Assembly (NCBI GenBank): GCA_025356635.1
Contig: JANXRY010000123.1
Location: 1-52,120 of the forward strand
DNA length: 52,120 nt
Source of the DNA: Gammaproteobacteria bacterium
GTDB taxonomy: Bacteria; Pseudomonadota; Gammaproteobacteria; Xanthomonadales; Xanthomonadaceae
Reading direction: 5' to 3'
Positions 7,760 to 16,925 of this stretch are shown here, piece after piece. Both the position numbers and the translations under genes were made by a program. Within the stretch, counting starts at the first letter, position 1. Each line of letters starts with the position of its first letter. The notes beneath the pieces were generated by a model. The model ran no database searches. It was given only the letters and a program-made list of their open reading frames with translations, and was not told the origin of the DNA.

Positions 7760-10125
7760 GGTCGCGGCACTCCCGGCCGGGAGTCGGGCGAAAATGTCTG
7801 CAGCGCCGAAAGCACATTGTTCCAGGCACGGTCCAGCAAACTGACTTTCTCCGACTCGACGATCTTCAATTGATCCTTGGCCATCAGGCGGGCCAGTTGT
7901 TCCAGCGTGTATTCGGCCACTTTCTGGCCGCGATGGTTGACGAACAGCGCGTGGCTGGTGGCGACACTGAACCAGGACAGCCGCCGGCGCGAAATATCGC
8001 CCTGCTGATTGGAAGTGAAGTCGAACCAGGTGCCAAAGGCAACCTGCTTGAGTCGCTCCAGATGGGTCCGTTGTTCTTCACTCAACGGTGTTTTGCGGGC
8101 AGTGGTGCCCTCCATCTCCTCGCCCAGGCGGGCACCCGACTTCAGGCGCATCGTCAGTTCGGTCCGACTGTTGCCTTCGTCCTTGCTGGCGGGCGCGGCA
8201 GGATCGACCAGGCGCAGCGCGATCGCGCTGGCTTCATCGGCCTGATAACCGACCTGGGTCAGCCCCTGCTCGATATCGGTTTGCAGGGGTTTGGCATCCG
8301 CAGGCCGTTCCTTGGCATCGGCTAATTCGACCAGCCGCTTGGCAATGGCGATTTGTTGCTGCCAGGCGTCGGATTCGTCGCCACGGCGCAGGGCAGTCAA
8401 TGCCATCACATCGGTCCAGGCCTGGCTCAGCATGGTTTTGGTGAAGTGCGGCAGTTTTTTCTGTTTGCAAATTGCCTCGATCGACTGGGCGGCACGATCG
8501 CGCGCCAGCGACAGTTTTTCCTTGCCGCGTGCCGCTTCGACATGGCGTCGTTCGGCGACTTCGGCCTTGTGGGTGACCGTCTTGAGGAATCCAAGCAGGT
8601 CTTCGAGCAGATTCCTGAACACGTCGAGGTCGCCGTTGTACTCGCGGGCGCTGCGGTCGACGATGGTGTTGAGTTTGTCGACCAGGCCCGGGTCGGGCTC
8701 TTCCTCACTCAACCAGTGCGCGCCGGTATCGGCAATCGTGTCGAGCATCTGCCGGGCGGGATGATGGGAACCCACGAAAAACTGCGGATCCTCCAGGGCG
8801 GCACGCAGCACCGGCACTTGCAGTCGCGCCAGCAGCTGGGCCGCCGGGCTGCCGGGGCGGACGTCCTTCATCAGGTTGTCGTAGAGCATGCCCATGAGGT
8901 CGATCACGCCATTGTCGAGCTCTGACAGCGCCGGGGCTTCCTGGTATGCGGCGAACTGGCGCAATGCCGCCAGCGCGTCCTGCTTGAGATGGCTGACCGT
9001 GCGCGGGACTGCCTTGCCATCAACCATGACCGGTGCCGATGGTTTCAATTGCAGGCTGCGCAGCGCTGATTGCAAATCGGCGGACGATACTGCTGCAGCC
9101 GATCGCTCGCCGGGCCCAACTGTGTTGGTGGTGGCTAGACGGCCGAGCAATTTTCGCCGGTTGGCGAGCAGTTGCAGCAGCATGTCGATCGGCGCGCCAG
9201 TCGAGTCAGCAGTAGCGGCCGGCCCCGACGGCGCCGCGGGAGCTATTCGCTGTGGCTGGCCAACACCTGTGGTCAAGCCGGACAGGCTTTGTTCACTGCC
9301 ACCGAAACGCAATTGCGAACGCGCCGAGCGCTCGGAATCGGCTTCCTCCAGACTCAGGCCGACGGTCTTGAGATCGGGCATGCCGATGCCACTCTCGCCG
9401 CCGGTCCGCGCGGTTGGTCGCATGCGCACCGGCACGTACTGCATGTTTGGCAGGACGCCGCTCTCGACGAGGTAACGGTTGATGGCATCGATCAGCGGGC
9501 CGAGCGTCGAGATGACATGGCGGTCGAAGGAACGGAACAGCATGACCCGCTGGCCTTCCGACAGGCCGGAGTTTTCGGCGGCCTGGCGAATGGCACGGCA
9601 CAACGCCTTCGGGCCCACGGGCAGCGTTTCCGGGTCGAATCCGGGCCGTCCGGCAAGTACGCCGAAGCGTTGGCCGAGTAAATACAGCGGCAGGCTGTGG
9701 CGGAGTTCGGCACGGCTGGCGATGTCGGTGAGGACGCTGGTCTCGTCCATCTCGATATCGTCCACCAGCGACATTTCTTCGCTGCGCAGTGCTTTTGCCT
9801 GGATTTGCCCACGAACGATTTGCGGCTCTCTCAAGTTGGCCAGTTCCGCCTCGAGCCCGGAAGTGAAACGGTTGATCAGGGCATTGTGACCACGACTGAA
9901 GGCCTGCTTGACGTCGAGCAAGCGCAATTCTTCACCGTGGTCGCCCGCTCGACCGGCACTTTGAACCAGGCGCTGCTCGAATTCATTGATCGCAGTCAGC
10001 AGGGTAGGATCCAGTTGCTTGCCTACCAGGCGCAGCACGCCTTCGAGCAATTCGCGCACGCGCCTGGGCATGAACCGGGACGCAAGCGTTGCTTGGTCGC
10101 GCTGGTCGTTGGTCGGCTGGGACAA
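7756..10125 (-). CDS. DUF1631 family protein
   Basis: A 789-residue cytoplasmic protein of the DUF1631 family, whose role is not established. The N-terminal part (LLEGVLRLVGKQLDPTLLTAINEFEQRLVQ, then a long helical region with SLPLYLLGQRFGVLAGRPGF) and the C-terminal part (VAFGTWFDFTSNQQGDISRRRLSWFSVAT, VNHRGQKVAEYTLEQLARLM) look like this family. The middle (about residues 250-340) is low-complexity and rich in Ala, Ser and Gly. The C-terminal WFDF...RRRLSW stretch has a PilZ-like flavour, which is an inference. The start is TTG at 10125, supported by GGGAG 7 nt upstream; the next ATG is at 10071. It overlaps the PilZ gene by 4 nt. Confidence 0.8.
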   Translation of the reverse strand: MSQPTNDQRDQATLASRFMPRRVRELLEGVLRLVGKQLDPTLLTAINEFEQRLVQSAGRAGDHGEELRLLDVKQAFSRGHNALINRFTSGLEAELANLREPQIVRGQIQAKALRSEEMSLVDDIEMDETSVLTDIASRAELRHSLPLYLLGQRFGVLAGRPGFDPETLPVGPKALCRAIRQAAENSGLSEGQRVMLFRSFDRHVISTLGPLIDAINRYLVESGVLPNMQYVPVRMRPTARTGGESGIGMPDLKTVGLSLEEADSERSARSQLRFGGSEQSLSGLTTGVGQPQRIAPAAPSGPAATADSTGAPIDMLLQLLANRRKLLGRLATTNTVGPGERSAAAVSSADLQSALRSLQLKPSAPVMVDGKAVPRTVSHLKQDALAALRQFAAYQEAPALSELDNGVIDLMGMLYDNLMKDVRPGSPAAQLLARLQVPVLRAALEDPQFFVGSHHPARQMLDTIADTGAHWLSEEEPDPGLVDKLNTIVDRSAREYNGDLDVFRNLLEDLLGFLKTVTHKAEVAERRHVEAARGKEKLSLARDRAAQSIEAICKQKKLPHFTKTMLSQAWTDVMALTALRRGDESDAWQQQIAIAKRLVELADAKERPADAKPLQTDIEQGLTQVGYQADEASAIALRLVDPAAPASKDEGNSRTELTMRLKSGARLGEEMEGTTARKTPLSEEQRTHLERLKQVAFGTWFDFTSNQQGDISRRRLSWFSVATSHALFVNHRGQKVAEYTLEQLARLMAKDQLKIVESEKVSLLDRAWNNVLSALQTFSPDSRPGVPRP

Positions 10126-10149
10126 TGCGCACTCCCTGACGCGAAGAAG

Positions 10150-10169
10150 GTCGCCTGTTTCCAGGCGAC
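10150..10169 (-). terminator. Terminator after btuB
   Basis: On the minus strand, a perfect 8-bp stem closed by a GAAA tetraloop, followed by CTTCTTC. It lies between the btuB stop and the DUF1631 start, so it would end the btuB transcript. The T-run is interrupted. Confidence 0.65.
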
Positions 10170-10185
10170 TGCGTCACAGTTTTGC

Positions 10186-12039
10186 TTACTGACCCTCCCA
10201 ACGCAAGCCGAGCATGCCGCTGCGGCCGGGCGTGTTGTAACCCTTCGCCAGGGTGTAGTCGTGGTCGCCGAGGTTTTCTATCCGGGCCTCGGCCTGCCAA
10301 CCACCGCCCAGCGGCAGGGCCGCGCGCAGACCCAGCAACGAATATCCACCCAAGGTGATGCGGGCGGCAGGAAACAGGTTGAAGTCGAAGTCTGGCCGGC
10401 CCGAGACGGCATCGGCATCCAGGCCCAGGGTCAGCCCGGAATCGAAGCGATAGTCGAGGCTCGCATGGGCCTTGCGCGGTGCCCGCCGCAAGAGTGCTTC
10501 GCCTGTGTCCGCGTTCTTGGCCCGTTGCCAGGTGGCATTGGCGGCGAACGACCAGGCGCCGGATTCGAAGCGGTAGTCGGCTTCGAGGCCGTCGAGCCGT
10601 GCATGGGCGATATTGATGGCGCTGAAGTCGTCACCCTGGAACGCGATCAAGTCCGAAACCCGGGCCCGATAGGCGGACAGGCCGAGCATTTGGCCTGCGC
10701 CGATCTGCCAGTCCATGCCGACTTCGGCGCTATTGGAACGCTCGGGGTTCAGGTCGGGGTTGCCGCCGTAAAAGCCAAAAAACCCTGGATAGTAGAGTTC
10801 GTTGAAGTTCGGCGCCCGGAAACCCTGGCCCCAACTGGCGCGCAGATGCACGGCATCGCTCGCTTGCCAGCCCCAGGCGGCATTGGTGGTCGTGGCGCTG
10901 CCGAACTGGCTGTTGTCGTCGTGACGCACGGACAACTCCAGTTGCTGCGCATCGAACTGGCCAGACCACCGGGCGAAGACGCCGGTGTTGCGACGATCGA
11001 GGCTGTAATTGCAGCAATTGGAGGAATCTTCGGTGCTGCCCGATTCGCGGCTCCAGTTGATGCCCAGTTGTAGCTGCTGGTGCTCGCCCAGCGCGAGATG
11101 ATTCAGCCAGTCCAGCGAGGTGCGGGTACTGCGGAATCCGAAGTCGAAGAACGGCTCGGTGCTGCGCACGTCGTCGCTGTTGTAGCCGACGAGCAATTCG
11201 TGCGACCAGCCCGGCCGCAGTTCACCGCTCAGGCGAATTCCGAATTGCCGGTCGTGGATCTGCGAGACGCCCCGGTCGTATTCGGTTTCAGCATTGGCGG
11301 CGCGGCCGCTGATGCTCAACTGTTGGCTACCGAGGCGATCGCTGAACTGGAAGTTGCCGTGGGTGTTGCGATAGCCATCCTTGTCGGCGTCGTACACATA
11401 CGGGCCGGACTCGGGATTGCTGGCGGAAAACCCGGTCGCGACTTCGCGGCCGGCGCTGACAGTGAAATGCCGCTCGTCTGAATCCAGACCAACTCCGGCA
11501 TCGAGGCTGGCCTTGCCGTAACTGCCGGCATGCGCTTCGACATATGGATGGGCGGTGTTGCGGGTGAAAATCTGCACGACACCGCCGAGCGCATCCGAGC
11601 CCCAGAGTGCAGCGCGCGGGCCGCGCACGATTTCGATGCGTTCGATTTGCGCCAGCGGCAGGTGTGCCAGGTCGAACAGGCCTTGCACGGCGGTATTTAC
11701 CCGCAGGCCGTCGATGAGGATCAGCGTGTGGTTGGAATTGCTGCCGCGGGTGTTGATCGTGCTGACGCTGCCGGTCCCGCCGGTGCGAACGGTATCGATG
11801 CCCGGCTGGCGCGCCAGCAGGCTGATCAGGTCGGGGGCCTGGCTGCGCACGATATCGTCGCGCGTGAGCACGGTGACGGCGGCGAGCGCCGCGCTCGCCG
11901 GCTGCTCGACGCGATTGGCGGTCACCATGACGGTGCCGATCGGCTTGGCCGATTCGGATGCTGCACTTGCTGTGGCTGCTAGGGATAAGGCGACGGCAAT
12001 GGCCGTCGCCGGAACGGTATTAAGAACTGACATTTTCAT
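10186..12039 (-). CDS. btuB: TonB-dependent vitamin B12 receptor
   Basis: Outer-membrane receptor that takes up cobalamin using TonB energy. The 617-residue protein has a signal peptide (MKMSVLNTVPATAIAVALSL up to about A27), a TonB-box region (PIGTVMVTANR), a plug domain (LARQPGIDTVRTGGTGSVSTINTRGSNSNHTLILIDGLRVN, then ERIEIVRGPRAALWGSDALGGVVQI) and a beta-barrel ending in W at the penultimate-but-two position (LGLRWEGQ), typical of barrel proteins. The plug closely follows E. coli BtuB. ATG at 12039 is chosen for the AAGGAGA site just upstream; a second ATG lies two codons on. A cobalamin riboswitch in the leader confirms the substrate and predicts repression when B12 is abundant. Confidence 0.93.
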   Translation of the reverse strand: MKMSVLNTVPATAIAVALSLAATASAASESAKPIGTVMVTANRVEQPASAALAAVTVLTRDDIVRSQAPDLISLLARQPGIDTVRTGGTGSVSTINTRGSNSNHTLILIDGLRVNTAVQGLFDLAHLPLAQIERIEIVRGPRAALWGSDALGGVVQIFTRNTAHPYVEAHAGSYGKASLDAGVGLDSDERHFTVSAGREVATGFSASNPESGPYVYDADKDGYRNTHGNFQFSDRLGSQQLSISGRAANAETEYDRGVSQIHDRQFGIRLSGELRPGWSHELLVGYNSDDVRSTEPFFDFGFRSTRTSLDWLNHLALGEHQQLQLGINWSRESGSTEDSSNCCNYSLDRRNTGVFARWSGQFDAQQLELSVRHDDNSQFGSATTTNAAWGWQASDAVHLRASWGQGFRAPNFNELYYPGFFGFYGGNPDLNPERSNSAEVGMDWQIGAGQMLGLSAYRARVSDLIAFQGDDFSAINIAHARLDGLEADYRFESGAWSFAANATWQRAKNADTGEALLRRAPRKAHASLDYRFDSGLTLGLDADAVSGRPDFDFNLFPAARITLGGYSLLGLRAALPLGGGWQAEARIENLGDHDYTLAKGYNTPGRSGMLGLRWEGQ

Positions 12040-12043
12040 GGAA

Positions 12044-12090
12044 TCTCCTTGAACGCTCACCCGCGTGGTTGTGGCACGGGCGAAAGGAGA
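12044..12090 (-). promoter_or_regulatory. Candidate anti-Shine-Dalgarno hairpin in the btuB leader
   Basis: On the transcribed strand, UCUCCUU (complement of 12084-12090) can pair with the btuB ribosome site AAGGAGA (complement of 12044-12050), and a GC-rich stretch between them could fold into a supporting stem. This would hide the start region and fits translational control by the riboswitch upstream. Confidence 0.5.
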
Positions 12091-12114
12091 AAGGACAACA
12101 CGCAGGCGCACGCA

Positions 12115-12137
12115 GGCGACAGGTGTGCCCCGTCGCC
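12115..12137 (-). promoter_or_regulatory. Stable hairpin between the riboswitch and btuB
   Basis: A 9-bp stem (one G-U pair) with a 5-nt loop GCACA on the minus strand, directly after the riboswitch core. No T-run follows, so it is unlikely to be a simple intrinsic terminator; it may be part of the switching region. Confidence 0.45.
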
Positions 12138-12154
12138 CTCCGCAACGTGCCGTC

Positions 12155-12312
12155 TGAACTCCAGGCCGGTCTCCGGACTTGCCAGCGAACCGATCGCTCG
12201 GTCCTGTCCTTCGCCTTCCCAGGCCGGGGCCCAGTGGCATTGCTGAAGGAGGTTCTGGCTTACCGTTGCGGGGGCAGCGCCGGACTTGCACCGGCTTCCC
12301 GAGCACCTGAAG
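12155..12312 (-). promoter_or_regulatory. Cobalamin (B12) riboswitch
   Basis: Read on the minus strand, the leader holds the core elements of the class in order: GGTGCTCGGGAAGCCGGTGC, AAGTCCGGCGCTGCCCCCGC followed by AACGGTAA, then GCCACTGG, GGGAAGGCG, and the closing AAGTCCGGAGACCGGCC near 12165. It binds adenosyl- or related cobalamin and reduces btuB expression. The whole 308-nt gap between hemW and btuB is taken by this element and its expression region. A weak -10 (TACACT, complement of 12320-12325) would start the RNA at about 12313. Confidence 0.93.
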
Positions 12313-12347
12313 CATCGTTAGTGTAACTGATAGCGCGGCGGCGGGCG

Positions 12348-13499
12348 CTAGCGGAGGAATAGGCCGATCACGTCGTTGGTGAAGCGCCGGCCTAGTTCGG
12401 TCGGGACGATCCGTTCGCCGTCGCGATACAGCCAGCCACGTAGCACGGCGGTGTCGAGTTCGCGAGCGATGGCACTGCGCTCGAGTCCAGTACGCGATTC
12501 GAAATCCTTCAGCGAAAAGCCTTCGACCAGACGCAGAGCGTTCAGCATGTAGTCGAACGGACGATTCTCCGGCGCAATCGGATCGTCGCCGCCGATGCGA
12601 TCAACACCAGCCGCCGTGGCTAGGTAATCGCGCGGGTTCTTCACTTTCCAGCGGCGCAGGATCTCGCCGCTGGCGCCAGAACTGATCTTGCCGTGGGCGC
12701 CGGCGCCAATGCCGAGGTAATCGCCGAAACGCCAGTAGTTGAGGTTGTGCGCGCATTGCCGATCCGGCTTCGCGTACGCCGAGACTTCGTATTGCCCGTA
12801 GCCGGCGGCGGTCATGACTTCGATGCAGCGTTCCTGCATGTCCCAGGCATCGTCTTCGGCAGGGAGGCCGGCAGGTGGTCGCGCCGCGAAGGCAGTGTTG
12901 GGCTCAAGCGTAAGTTGGTAGTGCGACAGGTGCGCGGGCTGCAAGGCAATGGCGCGTTCCACGTCGTGCAAGGCCATCGCTAGCGTTTGTTCCGGCAACG
13001 CGTACATCAGGTCGAGGTTGATATTCGAAACTCCCGCGTCCTGCGCCAGCTTGACCGCGCGCTCGGCTTCATCGCTGTCGTGGATGCGCCCGAGCCGTTG
13101 CAGGCAACCGTCGTCGAAACTTTGCACGCCGAAGGAAATACGATTTACGCCCGCCGCGAGGTACTGCTCGAAGCGGCCATGCTCGGCGGTGCCGGGATTG
13201 CACTCCATGGTGATCTCGGCGCCCGGCGCGAAGCGCAGGCGCGCGCTGGCGGCATCGAGGATCGTGCCGATCGCCGCGGGCGGGAACAGGCTGGGTGTGC
13301 CGCCACCGAAAAATACACTGTGCACGGTTCGGCCCCAAACCAGCGGCAGGTCCTGTTCGAGATCGGCAACAAGCGCCGCGATGTATTCGGCGACCGGAAT
13401 GGTTTCCGGCTGCTGATGTGAATTGAAATCGCAGTACGGGCATTTGCGCACGCACCACGGGATATGGATGTACAGCGACAGCGGCGGCGGGACTAGCAT
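12348..13499 (-). CDS. hemW: Radical SAM heme chaperone HemW
   Basis: A 383-residue radical SAM protein, often mis-named coproporphyrinogen III oxidase. The cluster motif is C16-x3-C20-x2-C23 followed by D-F (CVRKCPYCDF), which is the HemW pattern and lacks the further Cys of true HemN. The SAM-binding glycine stretch FFGGGTPSLF and the ECNPGT and GVQSFDD motifs follow. The C-terminal HemN_C domain begins near NPRDYL (about residue 285). HemW binds heme and delivers it to respiratory enzymes. Its start overlaps the end of rdgB by 7 nt; it is the last gene of rph-rdgB-hemW, before the btuB leader. Confidence 0.93.
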   Translation of the reverse strand: MLVPPPLSLYIHIPWCVRKCPYCDFNSHQQPETIPVAEYIAALVADLEQDLPLVWGRTVHSVFFGGGTPSLFPPAAIGTILDAASARLRFAPGAEITMECNPGTAEHGRFEQYLAAGVNRISFGVQSFDDGCLQRLGRIHDSDEAERAVKLAQDAGVSNINLDLMYALPEQTLAMALHDVERAIALQPAHLSHYQLTLEPNTAFAARPPAGLPAEDDAWDMQERCIEVMTAAGYGQYEVSAYAKPDRQCAHNLNYWRFGDYLGIGAGAHGKISSGASGEILRRWKVKNPRDYLATAAGVDRIGGDDPIAPENRPFDYMLNALRLVEGFSLKDFESRTGLERSAIARELDTAVLRGWLYRDGERIVPTELGRRFTNDVIGLFLR

Positions 13500-14116
13500 G
13501 TCGAGCGCTGGCTTGCCGCCAGACGTTCGCGTAACGCCGCCAGCGCTTGGCCGCGATGGCTGACTCGGTTCTTGAGTTCGGCCGGCAACTCCGCCGCACC
13601 GAGCCCAAGCGCCGGATCGAAAAAGATCGGGTCGTAGCCGAAGCCATTCGCACCGCGTGGTGCCTCGAGAACGCGGCCTTCCCAGATACCTTCGGCGATC
13701 AGTGGCTGCGGATCGTCAGCGTGGCGCAGCACAACGATCAGCGAATAGAAGCGCGCGGTGCGTTGTTGTTCGGGCACGCCGGCCAGTCCGGTTAGTAGCT
13801 TGCGGATATTACCGGCGGCATCGCCGTGCACGCCGGCATAGTGCGCGCTGATCAGCCCCGGTGCGCCGTCGAGTGCGTCCACGATCAGGCCGGAATCGTC
13901 GGCCAGTGCCGGCAAGCCGGTGCAGGCACAAGCATGACGCGCCTTGATCAGCGCGTTCTCGACAAAGGTCTTGCCATCCTCGATCGCATCGGCGACGCCG
14001 AGCTCGCCCTGCGTGATCAACTCGTAGCCGAGATCCGCCAGCAAGGGTTGCATCTCGGCGAGCTTGCCGCGATTCGATGTCGCCAGAACGAGCCGTTTTG
14101 AATCGGACCCCTTCAC
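13493..14116 (-). CDS. rdgB: dITP/XTP pyrophosphatase (Ham1 family)
   Basis: House-cleaning enzyme that hydrolyses dITP, ITP and XTP to monophosphates so that they are not built into nucleic acid. The 207-residue protein has the family start [15 protein letters not shown], the metal and base site [13 protein letters not shown], the catalytic [24 protein letters not shown] stretch, and GFGYDPIFF plus [11 protein letters not shown] near the C-terminus. It overlaps rph upstream by 4 nt and hemW downstream by 7 nt, so the three are translated as one operon. Confidence 0.95.
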   Translation of the reverse strand: MKGSDSKRLVLATSNRGKLAEMQPLLADLGYELITQGELGVADAIEDGKTFVENALIKARHACACTGLPALADDSGLIVDALDGAPGLISAHYAGVHGDAAGNIRKLLTGLAGVPEQQRTARFYSLIVVLRHADDPQPLIAEGIWEGRVLEAPRGANGFGYDPIFFDPALGLGAAELPAELKNRVSHRGQALAALRERLAASQRSTC

Positions 14117-14844
14117 GCCCGACCCAAAGCCTCGCGCTGCCTGGCCACCAGTTGCGCGACGCCCAGTTCGGCCAGCAACAGCAGGGCGTCCATCTCGCTG
14201 CGGCGGAAGGCGTGGCCTTCGGCGGTGCCTTGCACTTCGATGAAGCCGCCGCCGTCATTCATCACCACGTTCATGTCGGTGTCGCAGTTCGAATCCTCGG
14301 CATAGTCGAGGTCGAGTACCGGTACGCCTTGGTAAATGCCGACCGAGATCGCGGCGACGCCTCCGAACACCGGATCGCGGGCGAGATCGCCGCGCTTCTG
14401 CAGAACCGACACGGCGTCGCAGAGGGCGACGTAGGCGCCGGTGATCGCTGCTGTGCGGGTGCCGCCATCGGCCTGCAAGACATCGCAGTCGAGGGTGATG
14501 GTGCGCTCGCCCAGCGCCTTGCGATCGACGCAGGCGCGCAGCGAGCGGCCGATCAGGCGTTGGATTTCCAGCGTGCGCCCGCCCTGTTTGCCCTGCGCGG
14601 CCTCGCGGTTCATGCGTTCGTGGGTCGAGCGCGGCAGCATGCCGTATTCGGCGGTGACCCAACCTTCGCCTTTGCCGCGGAGAAAGCCGGGCACCCGGTT
14701 CTCGACGCTGGCGGTACACAGCACCCGGGTGTCGCCGAAGCTGATCAGCACCGAACCTTCGGCATGTTTGGTGAACTGGCGTTCGATGCGCACATCGCGC
14801 ATCTGGTCGGGCGCGCGGCCGCTGGGTCGGGCGAAACGGGTCAT
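14113..14844 (-). CDS. rph: Ribonuclease PH
   Basis: Phosphorolytic 3'-5' exoribonuclease that trims tRNA 3' ends. The 243-residue protein matches the family along its length: [85 protein letters not shown] and [23 protein letters not shown]. The conserved Arg and Asp residues of the phosphate site (RSTH, GGRT) are intact. ATG at 14844 is used; a TTG 15 nt upstream has no ribosome site. First gene of rph-rdgB-hemW, divergent from yicC with only 65 nt between them. Confidence 0.96.
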   Translation of the reverse strand: MTRFARPSGRAPDQMRDVRIERQFTKHAEGSVLISFGDTRVLCTASVENRVPGFLRGKGEGWVTAEYGMLPRSTHERMNREAAQGKQGGRTLEIQRLIGRSLRACVDRKALGERTITLDCDVLQADGGTRTAAITGAYVALCDAVSVLQKRGDLARDPVFGGVAAISVGIYQGVPVLDLDYAEDSNCDTDMNVVMNDGGGFIEVQGTAEGHAFRRSEMDALLLLAELGVAQLVARQREALGRA

Positions 14845-14909
14845 GGTCGATTCCGGCAAATTCTGGTCGGCTAGATTACCATTCGAGTCCTTCCTTACCT
14901 GGAATGCGC

Positions 14910-15773
14910 ATGATCCGCAGCATGACCGCCTTCGCCGCTTGCGAGCGTACCGCCACCGGCGGCCGCCTGGCCTGCGAATTGCGCGCCGTCAACCACCGCT
15001 TCCTGGAATTGTCGGTGCGCGCACCGGAAGAACTGCGGGCGATTGAAGCCGCCTGCCGCGAGCGTGTTGCGACAAAAGTGGCGCGCGGCAAGGTCGATTT
15101 GAGTTTTCGCTTGCGCCCGGTGCCCGGGACGCGCGCGGAATTGGTTATCAACGAAGGACTGATTGACCAGCTGGCGCGAACGGCCCGGCGCCTGCATCCG
15201 CAATTCCCGGGCATGGCCACCGACTTCACCGAACTCATGCGGTATCCCGGCGTGGTCGAAGAAGCCGAGCTCGACCAGGCCGGCCTGCAAGCCGAAGCCT
15301 TGGCATTGCTCGACGAGGCACTGGCCGAGTTCGTTGCCGCCCGCGAGCGCGAAGGCGCCAATCTGGCGGCGGTGATGCGTGAGCGCATCGACGGCATCGA
15401 GCGGATCGTCGCGCAAATCAAACAGTGGTTACCAGAGATCCGCACGGCGTTACGAGCGCGCCTGGAAACGAAGCTCGCCGACTTGAAGCTGCCGCTCGAT
15501 CCGGGCCGGCTCGAACAGGAAGTCGTACTCAACCTGCAGAAGATCGATGTCGACGAAGAGCTCGATCGCCTCGGCAGCCACGTCGCCGAAGCGCGGCGCG
15601 TGTTCGGTTTGCCGGAAGCCGTGGGCCGGCGCCTGGATTTCCTGATGCAGGAATTCAATCGCGAAGCCAACACGCTCGGCTCGAAATCGGTGGATGCGCG
15701 CACCACCCAGGCCGCGGTCGAACTCAAGGTCCTGATCGAGCAGCTGCGCGAGCAGGTGCAGAACTTGGAATGA
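14910..15773 (+). CDS. yicC: YicC family endoribonuclease
   Basis: A 287-residue protein, exactly the length of E. coli YicC, which is reported to be an endoribonuclease acting on small RNAs. The start [12 protein letters not shown], the central [20 protein letters not shown] and the C-terminal block ([20 protein letters not shown], then [20 protein letters not shown]) are characteristic. ATG at 14910 fits the family N-terminus; an ATG two codons earlier (14904) is also possible. A -10-like TAGATT lies at 14872-14877. Its stop overlaps a possible gmk start and the two genes are 14 nt apart at the preferred start. Confidence 0.93.
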   Translation: MIRSMTAFAACERTATGGRLACELRAVNHRFLELSVRAPEELRAIEAACRERVATKVARGKVDLSFRLRPVPGTRAELVINEGLIDQLARTARRLHPQFPGMATDFTELMRYPGVVEEAELDQAGLQAEALALLDEALAEFVAAREREGANLAAVMRERIDGIERIVAQIKQWLPEIRTALRARLETKLADLKLPLDPGRLEQEVVLNLQKIDVDEELDRLGSHVAEARRVFGLPEAVGRRLDFLMQEFNREANTLGSKSVDARTTQAAVELKVLIEQLREQVQNLE

Positions 15774-15787
15774 GCATGGGAGTGAGC

Positions 15788-16402
15788 ATGCGCGGAACCC
15801 TGTTTATCGTTGCGGCCCCGTCCGGAGCAGGCAAATCCAGCCTGGTCAACGCTGTGCTGGCGCGCATGCCGGGCATTTCGCTGTCGATCTCCTACACATC
15901 GCGGGCGCCGCGCCCGGGCGAGCGCCACGCCCAGCACTACCACTTCATAGGCGTCGACGAATTCCAGAAAATGATCGTCGCCGGCGACTTCTTCGAACAC
16001 GCGCTGGTTCACGGCGATTACAAAGGCACGGCGCGGCAGTCGGTCGAACCGCAGCTGGCGGCCGACCAGGACGTGCTGCTGGAGATCGACTGGCAGGGCG
16101 CGCGCCAGGTGAGAGCCGCCATGCCCGAGGCGCTGAGTGTGTTCATCCTGCCGCCGTCGCGCGAAGCCCTGCAGGCGCGCATGCGCGCGCGCGGCCAAGA
16201 CAGCGAGGAGGTCATCGTTCGCCGGCTGGCCGCCGCACGCGAGGAAATGTCCCATTACGCCGAATTCGATTTTGTGGTCGTGAACGAGGACTTCGAGACC
16301 GCCGTGACCGAGATGCAGGCGATCTTCCAGGCCAGCCGCCTGCGCCGAGCCGCACAGGCCGAGCGGCACGTCGGGCTCATCGCAGGCCTTCTGGCGTCCT
16401 GA
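15788..16402 (+). CDS. gmk: Guanylate kinase
   Basis: Phosphorylates GMP to GDP with ATP, an essential nucleotide step. The 204-residue protein has the P-loop at residues 11-18 (PSGAGKSS), the GMP-binding SYTSRAPRPGE segment, and the conserved IDWQGARQVR and RGQDSEEVIVRRLAAAREEMSHY blocks. ATG at 15788 gives the standard N-terminus and has GGGAG 6 nt upstream. In-frame ATGs at 15770 and 15776 would only add MSMGVS. Gene order yicC-gmk-rpoZ-spoT is the usual gammaproteobacterial one and links GMP metabolism with the ppGpp enzyme downstream. Confidence 0.96.
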   Translation: MRGTLFIVAAPSGAGKSSLVNAVLARMPGISLSISYTSRAPRPGERHAQHYHFIGVDEFQKMIVAGDFFEHALVHGDYKGTARQSVEPQLAADQDVLLEIDWQGARQVRAAMPEALSVFILPPSREALQARMRARGQDSEEVIVRRLAAAREEMSHYAEFDFVVVNEDFETAVTEMQAIFQASRLRRAAQAERHVGLIAGLLAS

Positions 16403-16415
16403 GGAAGCCGGCGCC

Positions 16416-16443
16416 TTGCCGGGGCGCCCAAGCGTGCTAAAAT
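16416..16443 (+). promoter_or_regulatory. Candidate rpoZ promoter
   Basis: TTGCCG (16416-16421), 16-nt spacer, TAAAAT (16438-16443), 81 nt before the rpoZ start. The -10 sits in the same GCTAAAAT context as the gap and rpmE2 promoters. Confidence 0.6.
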
Positions 16444-16523
16444 GCCGGGTTCGCGCAATGCTTCGCGCAACCCGTTGATTTTTCAGCCCTACCCAAGTGG
16501 CCGGGACTGACCGAGGAGACCGT

Positions 16524-16823
16524 ATGGCCCGCATTACCGTTGAAGACTGCCTCGCCGTGGTCGATAACCGCTTCGAACTCGTGCTGATGGCGTCCAAGCG
16601 CGCCCGGCAGCTCGCCGGCGGCGTTGAACCGCTGTTGGACAACAGCGAACATCAGGACAAGCCCACCGTCATGGCCTTGCGCGAGATCGCCGAGCGCAAG
16701 ATCGATTCGACCATGATCGACGCGGTCGAGAAGTCCGAGCGTGAGCGCGCCGAGCGCGAAGCGCTGGAATGGGCCGCCGCAGAAGTGGTTGACGACGACC
16801 TGTCCAAGGGCGGCGACGACTGA
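16524..16823 (+). CDS. rpoZ: RNA polymerase omega subunit
   Basis: A 99-residue small subunit that helps assemble and stabilise RNA polymerase and forms part of a ppGpp site. [30 protein letters not shown] and the [16 protein letters not shown] block are the conserved omega motifs. The acidic tail ([12 protein letters not shown]) is normal for the group. ATG at 16524 follows GAGGAGA. It has its own promoter after gmk and a strong hairpin after its stop, so it may be transcribed apart from spoT. Confidence 0.96.
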   Translation: MARITVEDCLAVVDNRFELVLMASKRARQLAGGVEPLLDNSEHQDKPTVMALREIAERKIDSTMIDAVEKSERERAEREALEWAAAEVVDDDLSKGGDD

Positions 16824-16849
16824 GTCGCTGCGGCTTGCGGCACTTGAAA

Positions 16850-16873
16850 ACAACGGCCCTACGGGGCCGTTGT
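16850..16873 (+). terminator. Hairpin after rpoZ
   Basis: Perfect 10-bp stem (16850-16859 with 16864-16873) closed by the very stable cUACGg tetraloop. The T-run after it is poor (GCATTTC), so termination may be partial. Confidence 0.65.
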
Positions 16874-16890
16874 GCATTTCGGTGGCCGCA

Positions 16891-16919
16891 TTGATGGTCC
16901 GGCCGTGCCCGCGTAGGCT
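16891..16919 (+). promoter_or_regulatory. Candidate spoT promoter with +1 at the ATG
   Basis: TTGATG (16891-16896), 17-nt spacer, TAGGCT (16914-16919). Standard spacing puts +1 at 16926, the A of the first spoT ATG, so the mRNA would be leaderless. The -10 is only a fair match. Confidence 0.4.
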
Positions 16920-16925
16920 TCGGTC

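Noticed and set aside
12348-13499. Annotation as oxygen-independent coproporphyrinogen oxidase HemN
   Set aside because: The cluster motif lacks the extra Cys after CxxxCxxC and the protein is too short; it is HemW.
14876-16642. 588-codon minus-strand frame
   Set aside because: Antisense to yicC, gmk and rpoZ.
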